Shown piece after piece: positions 39,757 to 49,108 of a stretch of DNA of 64,000 nucleotides (positions are counted from its first letter, which is position 1; each line of letters starts with the position of its first letter). This DNA comes from Lewinella sp. JB7 (GTDB lineage: Bacteria; Bacteroidota; Bacteroidia; Chitinophagales; Saprospiraceae). Made by a program: the position numbers and the translations under genes. Location: positions 1 through 64,000 of the forward strand of contig NZ_JANCTD010000007.1 of NCBI RefSeq assembly GCF_024297185.1. Direction: 5' to 3'. The notes below the pieces were generated by a model, which was given only the letters and a program-made list of their open reading frames with translations, did no database searches and was not told the DNA's origin.

Positions 39757-41760
39757 CTAGCTGAAGTACATGCCCACGATGTCACTCAGCGCGGCGGAGT
39801 TGACGTGCGCAGCCCAGGTTTGCTCGCTGTGGTGACCGTGGTTGAGTTCCCGGCGCTTCAGCCATTCGATGTACTCGCCACGGGTAATGTACTTGCCGTG
39901 ACCGAAGGGCAGGCGGGGATACTCTTCGTAAAGTTGCTGCACTACCCGGTGGCGGGGGGTGAGCTCTTTTGCCGCGAGGAGGGCAATGACGTCATCCAGG
40001 CGCGCCTGCCGATCCTTGGCTTCCGCGGGGTTGATGAAGCACTCCCGGATCGTTCGCATCGCCGCCTTCCCACTGGGGCCGGGGAACATGGTGTGTAGAG
40101 TGAGTAGCAGTTCCAGCAGACAACGGTTCTGGTTCCAGCCGTGGTTGGCGCGGATTGTTTGTCCGATGGCGGTATAGATGGAGTCCAGCTGGGGGCGGCT
40201 GGGACTTTCGTTGATGATGGGTCGGGCAAAGGTGCTCCACAACGCGTTGAGCACCACCCCGGCCTTGATGCACTTTTCGTCGGGTTTGCTGAGTATGCCG
40301 CGGGGAATGTTGTTAATCTCCCGCAGCGTATAGCGCACCAGCGTGCTCACGTCCAGAATCCGGGCCGTATCGATGAGGGGCCGTCCGGTGCGGTACAGAT
40401 CACCGGTGATCTGGTAGCGATCGCGGTACCAGTAGGAATAATCCTGATTGAAGGAACCGTGGGACTGGTACGCGGCCAGCACCTTCTTGACGTCCTGCTC
40501 CTGCAGCAACTGCTTATCGCGGATGTCGATTGCCCGTAGAAAGTGGGGTCGGTTCCCGTAAGGGTGGAGGGTCACGGCATATCCGCGGAGTCGGAAGGTC
40601 TTCGTGCGTTTGTCCATCCGCAATACGGTGTCCAGGCTTAGCTGGTATTTACGCACGTTGGGGTCCTCGCCCAGCCGGGTGGCCAGTACGCGGAAACTGT
40701 CGTTGGGTTCCCGTATCCGCGATCCCTGGAAGTAGTTGATACGGACCGGGAGAAACTGGCTGCTTCCATCCGAATTCAGGTAACCGACGGCAAACTTCTC
40801 CGGCAGTCGCTCGGCGGTGACCGGATACAGACCGAACCGCCACTCCTCGGACCGGATGTCGGTCTGGCGAATCCGATCGTCCACCACCGGCTGATTCTCC
40901 ACGAAATCGTAGACCGCGAAGCGATCGTGATCGCCGATCCGAATGGGGTGATAGTAGTAGATCACGGCGGCGGTTGCCGCGATCAGCAGTATCAGTACAT
41001 ACCGTAGGGCGGAACTGGAGAGCGTCCGGAACAGCTTGTAATCGAAGTGCAGCTCCGGCGACCGGATCACGGACAGGAGGACCGACCAGCTGGAAACGTA
41101 CTTCAACAAGTTTTTTGCCGGGAAACCGAAGAAGCCGATCACCAGACCGATAAAGAAGGCAATATTGGAATTGCGGAAAAGCCCCGCGTCGTGGACGCTT
41201 ACGTTAACGAACCTGTTCCAGTACGTGAGGCCCGCAATGAGCACGAGCAAGCCCGCGAAGTTCTGTAGTACGATGCTTCGCCGCGGATCGGGTACGCTTT
41301 CGATCCGGGAGACTTCGAGCAAGGTCGAATCCGCCTCCTGCACCCGCGCAAATGCCCGCACGTCGGCGACTACGTTTTCCAGGAAATAAATGCGCAGGGT
41401 GACCTGGACGGCATCGTCGTCGGTCAGGGAGGATAACTTCACCCCGGCGGACGCTCTACCCTCCATACCGAAGATGAGAGTATTCGTATCCAACACCTCG
41501 GTACGAAAGCCGACCGGCCGGGATTCAATGCAGGTCGGCTCGTCTTCCCCATTGTCCAGGCCGTAAATGACTACCTGCCCGGAGGTGCGCAGCTTCTGTC
41601 CGCCCAGACAAAGGTTCGTCGCCTCCACGCGCTGAATGCCCTGCGGCCCGTGGTTCAGGTCGCGGAATTGCACCGGAAGCCTGAGGCAGAAGCGGGGCGC
41701 GCCCTCTTCCGTCGCCTTCGACTTCAGACTTCCATCAATGCCGGCTGCTACGATCTCCAC
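39757..41760 (-). CDS. Unknown large membrane protein (667 aa)
   Basis: No family recognised. The N-terminal ~150 residues are beta-rich and soluble (FCLRLPVQFRDLNHG, QVTLRIYFLENVVADV). Three membrane helices follow: IVLQNFAGLLVLIAGLTYW (~165-183), IAFFIGLVIGFFGFPA (~200-216) and YVLILLIAATAAVIYYY (~255-271). The C-terminal ~390 residues are soluble with a conserved-looking W/Y-rich segment (SFNQDYSYWYRDRYQITGDLYR) and alpha-helical repeats. The only start is GTG at 41758-41760; the frame stays open 45 bp upstream (to a TAA) without another start codon, so the N-terminus is uncertain. It stands alone, with 284 bp of featureless sequence before clpB. Confidence 0.6.
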   Translation of the reverse strand: MEIVAAGIDGSLKSKATEEGAPRFCLRLPVQFRDLNHGPQGIQRVEATNLCLGGQKLRTSGQVVIYGLDNGEDEPTCIESRPVGFRTEVLDTNTLIFGMEGRASAGVKLSSLTDDDAVQVTLRIYFLENVVADVRAFARVQEADSTLLEVSRIESVPDPRRSIVLQNFAGLLVLIAGLTYWNRFVNVSVHDAGLFRNSNIAFFIGLVIGFFGFPAKNLLKYVSSWSVLLSVIRSPELHFDYKLFRTLSSSALRYVLILLIAATAAVIYYYHPIRIGDHDRFAVYDFVENQPVVDDRIRQTDIRSEEWRFGLYPVTAERLPEKFAVGYLNSDGSSQFLPVRINYFQGSRIREPNDSFRVLATRLGEDPNVRKYQLSLDTVLRMDKRTKTFRLRGYAVTLHPYGNRPHFLRAIDIRDKQLLQEQDVKKVLAAYQSHGSFNQDYSYWYRDRYQITGDLYRTGRPLIDTARILDVSTLVRYTLREINNIPRGILSKPDEKCIKAGVVLNALWSTFARPIINESPSRPQLDSIYTAIGQTIRANHGWNQNRCLLELLLTLHTMFPGPSGKAAMRTIRECFINPAEAKDRQARLDDVIALLAAKELTPRHRVVQQLYEEYPRLPFGHGKYITRGEYIEWLKRRELNHGHHSEQTWAAHVNSAALSDIVGMYFS

Positions 41761-41871
41761 GTAATAGGTGTTGTAACCGGAAGTTAACCTGTACGCACCT
41801 TGTTAGCAAACCTTCCCAACCTTTTCCGCCGCCCCGGCGCTTGCGGCGGGATGGGTGGCGCCGACCCGGTA

Positions 41872-42219
41872 CTAGTGCCGTATAGTCCCTGACTGCACCC
41901 CTGGGTTTGGCATATGCCAGTAGTGAACGAATTCCCGGCACACGGTCGAGCACTGACGGGTGAAGGGATGATCGTAGTGCGCCCAGTTCGTAGCGCTGAA
42001 GGCACAAGCCTCCACGCAGAACCGAACCTTGTCGAAAGCGAAGTCGCTGTCCACCTCGATCAGGATCGTAGCGACCTCCAGCGCCAGAATCAGGTCGGGC
42101 AGCGTGTCGTGGCAGGCCTCCGCCGGCGTGGTGGTAGCCAGGCAGTGCCGGCACATGCCCAGACAGGCCCGACAGTGAATAAGGTAGTCCGCGGAGCACG
42201 GTTCGGAAAATTCATGCAT
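41872..42219 (-). CDS. Cys-rich four-helix copper-binding protein (Csp/DUF326-like)
   Basis: 115 aa from the ATG at 42217-42219; earlier in-frame starts add nothing convincing. Ten cysteines are spaced for the inside of a helix bundle: C16, C19, C23 and C26 in HCRACLGMCRHC, C36, C68/C72 (FCVEACAF) and C90/C94 (QCSTVC), plus C8. This is the pattern of cytosolic copper storage proteins (Csp3) and DUF326 proteins, which hold many Cu(I) ions with thiolates. It lacks a signal peptide, so a cytosolic copper buffer is inferred. No copper regulator or exporter is adjacent. Confidence 0.72.
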   Translation of the reverse strand: MHEFSEPCSADYLIHCRACLGMCRHCLATTTPAEACHDTLPDLILALEVATILIEVDSDFAFDKVRFCVEACAFSATNWAHYDHPFTRQCSTVCREFVHYWHMPNPGVQSGTIRH

Positions 42220-42477
42220 GACGACTGGCTTTTCGTACCGCAAAGACGGGGCCAAGCCTCCCCTAAGTTGCCTCATTTACCAGCACGCGGAATTATTTGC
42301 TGTACGGCTCGCCGGGGCGGATATTCCCGTCCGCTCGTGGGTGAGACCGGTCATATTGACGGAACGCATAGGTCACGGAGTCAGGGTAACACTTGATCGC
42401 GGGCGGGGCCGCGGGAGCAATCAAATGCCGGAATGGACCGCCCCCGGGCGGCAGCCGGCCCTGAGGACGAAACAAAG

Positions 42478-43602
42478 CTAGCGAGGGGTAGCGGCAACGG
42501 CCGCGACGCTGTCGTAAGCCGGCTTCGGCCGGTATTTCCGGTCGAAGAGCAGGGGGTAGTTGGTCCGCCCCCTGATCGGCCAGCCGTTGAGCCAGGAGGA
42601 TGCGTCCGTAGTGCCCCAGAAGGTGACCCGCTCGATCTTGTCGCGGTGTCTGTGGAACAGGCGGAAGAGGTCGGCGTAGCGGATGGCGAGGGCCGTCTGT
42701 ACCGAATCGGGCAGGCTTTCGGGGTAGGGGTTCATGTCCGGTGCATTCTCGAAATTCTGACTGACTTCGGCCCCTTCCAGGTCCCAGGGGTTGGGCAGCA
42801 CCGTCACGTCTAGTTCCGTAAACATGACCGGCAGGCCGGCGGCGGCGTAGGCCTCGATGGCCGCTTCGATGGTGTCGATCGTCGGGCCGGAGATGCCGTA
42901 GTGGCCCTGCATACCGATGCCGTCGACCCGGCCGCCGTCGGCACGAATCTTCTCGATCATACGAATGGCCCCGTCGCGTTTTTCCCCGTTCCACATATTG
43001 TAGTCGTTGTAGTAGAGCTGGGCGTCGGGGGCGGCCTCGGCGGCGTACCGGAAGGCCAGGGTGAGGTACTCTTCCCCGAGCACGCGGTAAAATTCCGACT
43101 CGCGGTAAGTGCCGTCGTCGTTGAGGGCCTCGTTGACTACGTCCCAGCCGTCGATGCGTCCGGCGTAGCGGCCGGCCACGGCCCCGATGTGCTGACGCAA
43201 GGCGGTTCGCATCGCGCCCGGATCCGTAATCTGCTTAACGTAGTCGGAGAGCTGACTGTGCCAGACTAGTGTATGCCCTACGATGAATAGGTCGTGCTCC
43301 TCCCCGAAGGCAACGTAATCGTCTGCCGGGCCCCAGTTATAGGTATCGGCGGTGGGTTGAATTTTCTCCCACTTCATGACGTTCTCCGGCGTGATCGTGG
43401 AGTATTCCCGGACGACGAGCGCCCGACTCAGGCTGTCCTCATCCCGGATGACGCGCCCCCCGAGAGCGGCACCGACCAGGAAGTCCGTGGCGTAGAGAGC
43501 GGCCAGCCCGGCCGGCGGGGATTCCGCGGGGGGAGGGGGCGCTTCCGCGCAGGCTACAAGCAGACTGAGTAATACCAGTAGGGACAAAACTTGATCGATC
43601 AT
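42478..43602 (-). CDS. Endo-1,4-beta-xylanase, GH10 lipoprotein
   Basis: 374 aa. The lipoprotein signal peptide has lipobox LLVACAE with Cys18. The GH10 TIM barrel shows TPENVMKWEKIQP, GHTLVWHSQ, acid/base Glu158 (DGWDVVNEAL), YYNDYNM, and nucleophile Glu263 (MFTELDVTVLP). It cleaves internal beta-1,4-xylosidic bonds in xylan, acting at the outer membrane or cell surface. No CBM is fused and no SusC/D pair is nearby, so it is not in a classical polysaccharide-utilisation locus. Its 5' end is duplicated in broken form at 46639-46785. Confidence 0.92.
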   Translation of the reverse strand: MIDQVLSLLVLLSLLVACAEAPPPPAESPPAGLAALYATDFLVGAALGGRVIRDEDSLSRALVVREYSTITPENVMKWEKIQPTADTYNWGPADDYVAFGEEHDLFIVGHTLVWHSQLSDYVKQITDPGAMRTALRQHIGAVAGRYAGRIDGWDVVNEALNDDGTYRESEFYRVLGEEYLTLAFRYAAEAAPDAQLYYNDYNMWNGEKRDGAIRMIEKIRADGGRVDGIGMQGHYGISGPTIDTIEAAIEAYAAAGLPVMFTELDVTVLPNPWDLEGAEVSQNFENAPDMNPYPESLPDSVQTALAIRYADLFRLFHRHRDKIERVTFWGTTDASSWLNGWPIRGRTNYPLLFDRKYRPKPAYDSVAAVAATPR

Positions 43603-43948
43603 CTCGGGGACGTTGTACGGCGTAGTAGATAGCCAATCCGCACGGAAGGTAAACTTCGGAAGTATGTGAGAAGAATATACCCCGGTTTTCGTCCTCTTCC
43701 GATGAATGTTGCGGCGCAGCGAACTCCCTAACGATGCAACTTGCTTAGTCCCAAAAAATGTCGGTGATCGCCCTATACCCAGGTAGTTACGCCCATGTTT
43801 GTGTACGACGGAAAGTATGCCGCCGTTCGCACTAATAGAAAATTAACCAATCGGCCCGTACCGATGCCGCGCTTCCCCAATTTTGGTTCCTCGGTGCCGT
43901 ACCAGCTGTTTCTATTCGGTAGTATTATTGTACACCGAACCCTCTACT
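43603..43948. other. Divergent intergenic region between xylanase and FG-GAP genes
   Basis: 346 bp without a credible gene. It should contain the promoters of both divergent genes. No exact TAnnTTTG is evident. The end next to the xylanase (ttgtacgg ... cgcacggaaggtaa, about 43613-43652) reappears upstream of the broken copy at 46787-46823, so the duplication includes upstream sequence. Confidence 0.5.
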
Positions 43949-46453
43949 ATGTCTCCCGGAGTCAGTAGTTTCTTCCTTGTTGCTATTCAATTTGTTATCT
44001 CCCTCCCCCTGGCCGGGCAGTTCACCAGTACCTGGTTCCGAGCGTCCCTCGGGAACGGCGGTGGACACTCCGGAATGGTGGTGGCTGACATTGATGACGA
44101 CGGACGGGATGAAATCATTGCTAATGCTAGTATTCCGTGGACGTACGGTACCAACTTCTGGTTCATCCTCGAGGACGAAGCCAATGAGGGTAACCTCAAT
44201 CCTACTTTCGTCAGTGGCCTTGAGTTGTACGCCAACCAACGGATACAGCACGTGCACGTGGACAATCGGCATTACTACCTCGAAGGCGCGAGATTGGACC
44301 TTTCAAACGTCCAATTCCCCCTCCAGCTCCGTCTGTACGATCTGTCTTCCCGGGAACTACTCCGACAAGAAGTTTTTCCGAACACGCTTAACTGGTTGGT
44401 GGGCGATCATGACGGGGATGGCTCCCAGGAACTCCTTGTCCTGAATGGTAGCGGTGGCGTCGACGTATACGATTTTCCCGCACTCACCCTCTCGCATTCC
44501 TATTCAGGGTCCAACCAATACTGGTTCAACCCCGAGCTAAGTGATCTTGACGGAGACGGCAAACCCGAACTGCTGGTCGCGGGCCGCGGAAGTTTTGAAA
44601 TCTTAGACTTTACGCCGGACAGCTTACGCTCCGTTTGGTTATATCAGGAGTATTATTATATGTCAGAGATGACGCAGTACGTGATCGTAGACGACCAAAG
44701 CGCAGACCTTCGATCCAAAAAATTGTACGCGAACATCGGTAGTGACCTGATGGAATTCGACGTCGGTACCCGGCTTCGTAGTAGAACCATCAACGTCGAT
44801 GAGCTCTTTACCGATACTATCCGCTACGATATTCGGAATATGAAGGCCCTGGCTGCCGTAGATCTGGACGGAGACGGACAGGAAGAACTGGTCGGTCGCG
44901 GCCTGGAAAACATCTTCCTGATCGACCCGATCAACCTGCGGGTCATTAAAACGCTCAACGACTCGTATACCGATAATTGGATTCGGGGATTGTTTGACCT
45001 ACACCTCGGAGATACCAATGGTGACGGGCGGCCCGAACTAATCTGGAGTACCGGCCACGATGCAAGTCCTCCGGCATCGACGCGTATCTTCCTGCAGGAC
45101 CTTGCCGAACCCGACCGCTACTGGTACAACATTCCCCAGACCCTCTACCTGCATAAATTTGCTATCGCGGACTTTGCCGCTAACGGTCGGCCGTTACTTA
45201 TACACGCACAGGGAGACGATGGATTCTCCTCCCCCCGCCCCGAAGAAGAAACGACCATAGCCTCCGTGTATGACCTTACAAATAAGCGTCGTACCCCCAT
45301 CAAAAACGGGCAACTGGCGGGATTAACGCCCCTGCAGTGGGATGATGACCCCGAACTTGAAATGATCGGTACCGCGGAAGCCAGGATGATGGTCATAGAC
45401 TATCCGGGGTTCAACCTACTCTGGGCGAACGATTACCCTACGGACGCAGGCATACAGTTTCAGCAACTGTCGGCCGTGGATCTTGACCACGACGGGGTGG
45501 AAGAAGTGGTTGGGGTACTGAATACGTACGCCGCCTCCGACCACGGCGAAAGCCGGATCATCGTTTTTGATAACCGCCTGAACGAAATCTTCCACGTACC
45601 CCACCTTTTCCCCAACAATCACTATGTTGACAACTTCACCTTCGCGGTTGCCAATACGGACGACGATCACCAATTGGAAATCGTCGTCGGCATGCACGCC
45701 GCCCGTTCGGACTATTGGGCGGTAATCGAGGTAGACGGCGTAACGGGCCAGTATCGACTATTTGATTTTCCGAATGTTCCCATCGAAGGGCTGGAGTTGT
45801 ACGATACGGATGGAGACGGAAAGGCGGAGGCGATACTGGGCTTGCCCAATCGGGTAGCTGTCTTTAATCTCACTCCTGGTTCGATCACCCGCGAGATAGC
45901 CTTAGAACCCGTACTCGGCTACTTTCCCCTCGTTGCAAATGTCCAGGTCCGCGACTTCAATGCGGACGGCGCCCCCGAGCTGATCATTACGCACGACGGT
46001 AGTTTGCAGGTTCTGGACTTCGGCACCGGCGAAGTGCTTTGGCGAAGTCGATTCCTCGGTACTCAGCTTGCCCCCAACAACAGTATGCGCATTGTGGAGG
46101 TGGCGGACACCGCCCGCATCTACGTGGGTACGGAATACTTTCTGGAGGAGTTTTCCTACACCGGAGGCTTAATTTCGGGTGCCAGAGACCCTAATCCCGG
46201 TCTCGAACTCAGTGTACACCCGAACCCCGTCGCAGCAAAAGTATCTGTTTCGGCTACCGGAGTCCAATCGAGTAATCGCCTCCTCTACCAGCTTATCGAC
46301 CAACACGGCCGCGTCGTAATTCAGGGCGAGTGGATCGACACGACGGGTAACCTTACGCTGGATCTGCAGTCCCTTACGCGGGGAAATTACATTCTCTACC
46401 TCACGGATGTACGCAGGGGAACAGTAGGCATGAAGAAGATCGTTAAAATGTAG
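43949..46453 (+). CDS. FG-GAP/VCBS repeat protein with T9SS sorting domain
   Basis: 834 aa from the ATG at 43949, which begins a signal peptide (MSPGVSSFFLVAIQFVISLP). At least eight calcium-loop repeats of the DxDxDGxxE kind are spaced along the chain (DIDDDGRDE, DHDGDGSQE, DLDGDGKPE, DLDGDGQEE, DTNGDGRPE, DLDHDGVEE, DTDGDGKAE, DFNADGAPE), indicating an integrin-alpha-like beta-propeller. The C-terminus (LSVHPNPVAAKVSV ... LTRGNYILYLTDVRRGTVGMKKIVK) is a T9SS type A sorting domain. It is surface-exported and likely adhesive. The gene is visibly AT-richer than its neighbours and lies between a xylanase and a broken copy of that gene's 5' end, suggesting insertion. Confidence 0.88.
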   Translation: MSPGVSSFFLVAIQFVISLPLAGQFTSTWFRASLGNGGGHSGMVVADIDDDGRDEIIANASIPWTYGTNFWFILEDEANEGNLNPTFVSGLELYANQRIQHVHVDNRHYYLEGARLDLSNVQFPLQLRLYDLSSRELLRQEVFPNTLNWLVGDHDGDGSQELLVLNGSGGVDVYDFPALTLSHSYSGSNQYWFNPELSDLDGDGKPELLVAGRGSFEILDFTPDSLRSVWLYQEYYYMSEMTQYVIVDDQSADLRSKKLYANIGSDLMEFDVGTRLRSRTINVDELFTDTIRYDIRNMKALAAVDLDGDGQEELVGRGLENIFLIDPINLRVIKTLNDSYTDNWIRGLFDLHLGDTNGDGRPELIWSTGHDASPPASTRIFLQDLAEPDRYWYNIPQTLYLHKFAIADFAANGRPLLIHAQGDDGFSSPRPEEETTIASVYDLTNKRRTPIKNGQLAGLTPLQWDDDPELEMIGTAEARMMVIDYPGFNLLWANDYPTDAGIQFQQLSAVDLDHDGVEEVVGVLNTYAASDHGESRIIVFDNRLNEIFHVPHLFPNNHYVDNFTFAVANTDDDHQLEIVVGMHAARSDYWAVIEVDGVTGQYRLFDFPNVPIEGLELYDTDGDGKAEAILGLPNRVAVFNLTPGSITREIALEPVLGYFPLVANVQVRDFNADGAPELIITHDGSLQVLDFGTGEVLWRSRFLGTQLAPNNSMRIVEVADTARIYVGTEYFLEEFSYTGGLISGARDPNPGLELSVHPNPVAAKVSVSATGVQSSNRLLYQLIDQHGRVVIQGEWIDTTGNLTLDLQSLTRGNYILYLTDVRRGTVGMKKIVKM

Positions 46454-46638
46454 GGTCACGCCCATTTCAACGCAAGTAAAGACCGGAGACAGAACAGTTA
46501 ATCACCATTTATCACCTTAGACTGCATGTATCCGGGGTGGAGTGCTTGTGACCGCTCATCGTATCTTCCGGGTTCGGGTCGTCAAGAGATATGCAACAAG
46601 ATCTGTGCATTTTACAGATTATGACACTGTTTTCTACT

Positions 46639-46785
46639 TTACGCTAGCTCGCCGAATGACCTTACGGTTTTTGGCGGATTCGGCATTGGTGTGAATTCCG
46701 CGGGGGGAGGGGGTGCTTCCGCACAGGCCACGCATAAACCGAGCAGGAGTAAAAGCGTAGCGTGCAGTCGTTCATAGTGGAACAT
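46639..46785 (-). pseudogene. Broken copy of the xylanase 5' end (48-codon lipoprotein fragment)
   Basis: ATG at 46783-46785, TAA at 46639-46641. The encoded 48 residues are a lipoprotein signal followed by VACAEAPPPPAE, identical over 12 residues to the xylanase lipobox and linker, then unrelated sequence and a stop. Nucleotide identity continues upstream of the ATG. No glycosidase domain follows. It is most simply a partial duplication left by a rearrangement; expression as a tiny lipoprotein is possible but unlikely. The remainder of 46454-46932 shows no gene. Confidence 0.75.
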
Positions 46786-46932
46786 TGTACGGTCGGGGGG
46801 AGGGTGAACCCACACGGAAGGTAATAGGCCCCCGCATACCGGTCGGGCAAGAAAAATCTACGCCGGCGAAGGATTAGCCAAGTTCGTGGGTCTAAGCGGC
46901 GGAAGCTTATCCGAACAACCCAAGCGTGCGCA

Positions 46933-47895
46933 ATGAAACTGATCCTTTACCCCTTCTTGGCTATACTGCTTACCGCCGCCGTAGCCTGCGGACAACCCGC
47001 CGGCAACCGTACCCCCGCCCCCGATCCGGTGACCCTGGCCGTCGACCCCGCTCAATTTTTATCCGCCAGCCTCGCCGAACCCGTTACCCGGGTCCCCTGC
47101 ACCCTTTCTGACGGGACCCAAACTGACTGCTACCAGATCGTCGCCACCTCCGTTCCCACTGATCACCGAATGGGCCCCTGGTGTCCCGATCACATTTCCG
47201 ACGACGCCGCGGCCGGGGGCATCTGGCTGGAGGATGGCGAAGTGTACGACGTGGACGGGGCGTTCATCGCCCGGCTCGCCGAATTCTACGACGACGATAC
47301 CTGGCGCATGTACGACGACAACGGCAATATCCACGTCACCGACTCCCGGGAAGATTGTGCCAATGCCGCCAACCCGAATGTCGGCCCCGAACACGAAAAT
47401 TTCTGCGTCGAGTGCCTTCCCTCCTACGTGACGGACCTTACCCAGACCTATCTGATCCCGGTGACGCCGGTCAAACTCGCCGAGGCCAATGCTTACGGGC
47501 GCGGCGGTCCCCGGGGGCTGGCCGTCCGGGGTATCGCCTTTAACGGGATCCGCTTCGACGCGCCCGCCCCTACGGACGCGATCCTGGGAGCCTACACCCT
47601 GGCGCCCTTCGACGATGCCGGCGGCCACATCAACCTCCACGCCGGCTACCACTACCACGCGGCTACGGGACAGACTACCGAAATCGCTCAGCCCGACGGC
47701 CATGCCCCCATGATCGGTTACGCCATTGACGGCCACGGCCTTTACGCCCGACTCGACGGGGCCGGTACCGAGTCCACCGATCTCGACGACTGCCGCGGTC
47801 ACTTCGACACCACCCGGGGCTACCACTACCACGTCGACGCGGCCGGAGCTAATAACTTTATTAACTGTCTAAGCGGTGCTTACGCCCGCGATTAA
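46933..47895 (+). CDS. YHYH-domain lipoprotein
   Basis: 320 aa. A lipoprotein signal peptide (MKLILYPFLAILLTAAVACG, lipobox AVACG) is followed by a YHYH domain: GIWLEDGEVYDVDGAFIARL, YLIPVTPV, INLHAGYHYHAATG, PMIGYAIDGHGLYARL and GYHYHVDAAGANNFINCL, with two YHYH motifs likely binding metal. Several cysteines (CTLSDGTQTDC, CPDH, CVEC, C...C) could form disulfides. It is predicted outer-membrane anchored. YHYH proteins are widespread in marine Bacteroidota and uncharacterised. Confidence 0.85.
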   Translation: MKLILYPFLAILLTAAVACGQPAGNRTPAPDPVTLAVDPAQFLSASLAEPVTRVPCTLSDGTQTDCYQIVATSVPTDHRMGPWCPDHISDDAAAGGIWLEDGEVYDVDGAFIARLAEFYDDDTWRMYDDNGNIHVTDSREDCANAANPNVGPEHENFCVECLPSYVTDLTQTYLIPVTPVKLAEANAYGRGGPRGLAVRGIAFNGIRFDAPAPTDAILGAYTLAPFDDAGGHINLHAGYHYHAATGQTTEIAQPDGHAPMIGYAIDGHGLYARLDGAGTESTDLDDCRGHFDTTRGYHYHVDAAGANNFINCLSGAYARD

Positions 47896-48057
47896 AGCAG
47901 TATTTCGACTCGCCCTAATCCGGAAGGGAAGTGCTAGCGGTTAATCGCCGTCTATTCCTGGGAAGGCAGGAGTGACCTGAATCCAGTACATATTCCGCAA
48001 TATGTATTGCGTTCCATCCGCATCTCAACCAATATTTGCTTCCCAGACACCCAGTCA

Positions 48058-48630
48058 TTATTCGTCGAAATACACATCAAACTTACCGTCCGTAATCTCC
48101 ATAAGTATACTGGGATCGTCGTCGGATACCAGCACCATATCGAAGGAGCCGCGGATAGCGGGACCCTCCACGCGGTCGTAGATCTCATAGGTTAGATTAA
48201 CCATCGAACCGGGGGTATCCTCATCGGACACGAAGGCGGCGTCGATATCGCCGTCACGGTCCGAGAAGCCGTAAGCGGCTTCCAGACAGGGAACGTCCTT
48301 AGTAAGGCACTCCCCCTCCATACTGAAGGAGCCGGACGCCGGCAGTTCGGTGCGGTCTACAAAGAACACGATGCCGATGGCCTCTCCATCTTCCTCGCCC
48401 CATACATCGCCACCGACAATGACGAGCGTGGACAATCCGAGGCCGTCAATGTTCTCTTCCCGCTCCGCCCATGCAACCCGCCCGCTGAATGCCCGACCGT
48501 CGATGCGGGCCGTCAATTCCCCTTCTCCGAATTCTTCTTCGAACATGGTGATGTCATCATCGGAACGATTATTACATCCGAGGGCAGTAAATAGGCACAT
48601 CAATAGCAACAGGGGCAGTAGGGGTCGCAT
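48058..48630 (-). CDS. Hypothetical lipoprotein (190 aa)
   Basis: ATG at 48628-48630 starts a lipoprotein signal (MRPLLPLLLLMCLFTALGC, lipobox TALGC). The mature part is acidic and beta-rich (GEGELTARIDGRAFSGRVAWAE, LVIVGGDVWGEEDGEAIGIVFFV, GSFDMVLVSDDDPSILMEITDGKFDVYFDE). The end (ITDGKFDVYF) and the DGRAFSG start resemble the DUF6252/BT-type small lipoproteins that carry a single beta-sandwich, but I cannot name the family. The gene is isolated on both sides. Confidence 0.7.
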   Translation of the reverse strand: MRPLLPLLLLMCLFTALGCNNRSDDDITMFEEEFGEGELTARIDGRAFSGRVAWAEREENIDGLGLSTLVIVGGDVWGEEDGEAIGIVFFVDRTELPASGSFSMEGECLTKDVPCLEAAYGFSDRDGDIDAAFVSDEDTPGSMVNLTYEIYDRVEGPAIRGSFDMVLVSDDDPSILMEITDGKFDVYFDE

Positions 48631-48826
48631 AAGAACCGTTTGTTTGGTCCCGGAATGTAACCGCAAATTTGGCTATGCATTACTGAAATTCACGCTTAAA
48701 TACTCGGCAGGCCGTTTAATCACCAGGTTTGGGGAGTCACTGCGCGAGCATAACCATGATGTCGGTTGCTGCGGATGAAGCTGATCTAGTGCAATGCCGT
48801 CATTCCATCGTGGTGTACGACGGGCG

Positions 48827-49070
48827 GGTTGAGCCGTGCGGCAGCGAAATCCGTGAAGACAAATACGTTTAAATCCGTGTTGAAAAAAGGACGTTTGCAT
48901 GAAGTGTCTCGGACCGGAGGCCGCTCGACCTGACTACGCGTGCGGTAGCGAAATCCGTGGAAATCCGTGGGCATCCGTGGTGAACGTGTCTCGGACCGGA
49001 GACCGCTCGACCTATTGTCTTTGCTCGGCGTGCATCGCCTCGACCTGAGCCGTGCGGCAGCGTATCCCGA
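48827..49070 (+). repeat. Dispersed ~106-bp repeat, locus C (about two diverged units)
   Basis: Two units with the blocks gagccgtgcggcagcg, tctcggaccggaggcc, ctcggcgtgcatcgcctcga and phased atccgtg repeats, matching loci A and B but more diverged (one unit has an A-rich insertion near 48855-48900). It fills most of the 478-bp gap between two lipoprotein/secreted-protein genes; 48631-48826 shows no other feature. Confidence 0.85.
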
Positions 49071-49108
49071 CGGCCAATTACCAATTCAAAATTTCACATT
49101 ATAAATTT

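Noticed and set aside
41735-42199. 154-aa minus-strand frame over the Cys-rich gene
   Set aside because: It overlaps the copper-binding-like gene in a different frame and has shadow-like Arg/Gly/Pro composition.
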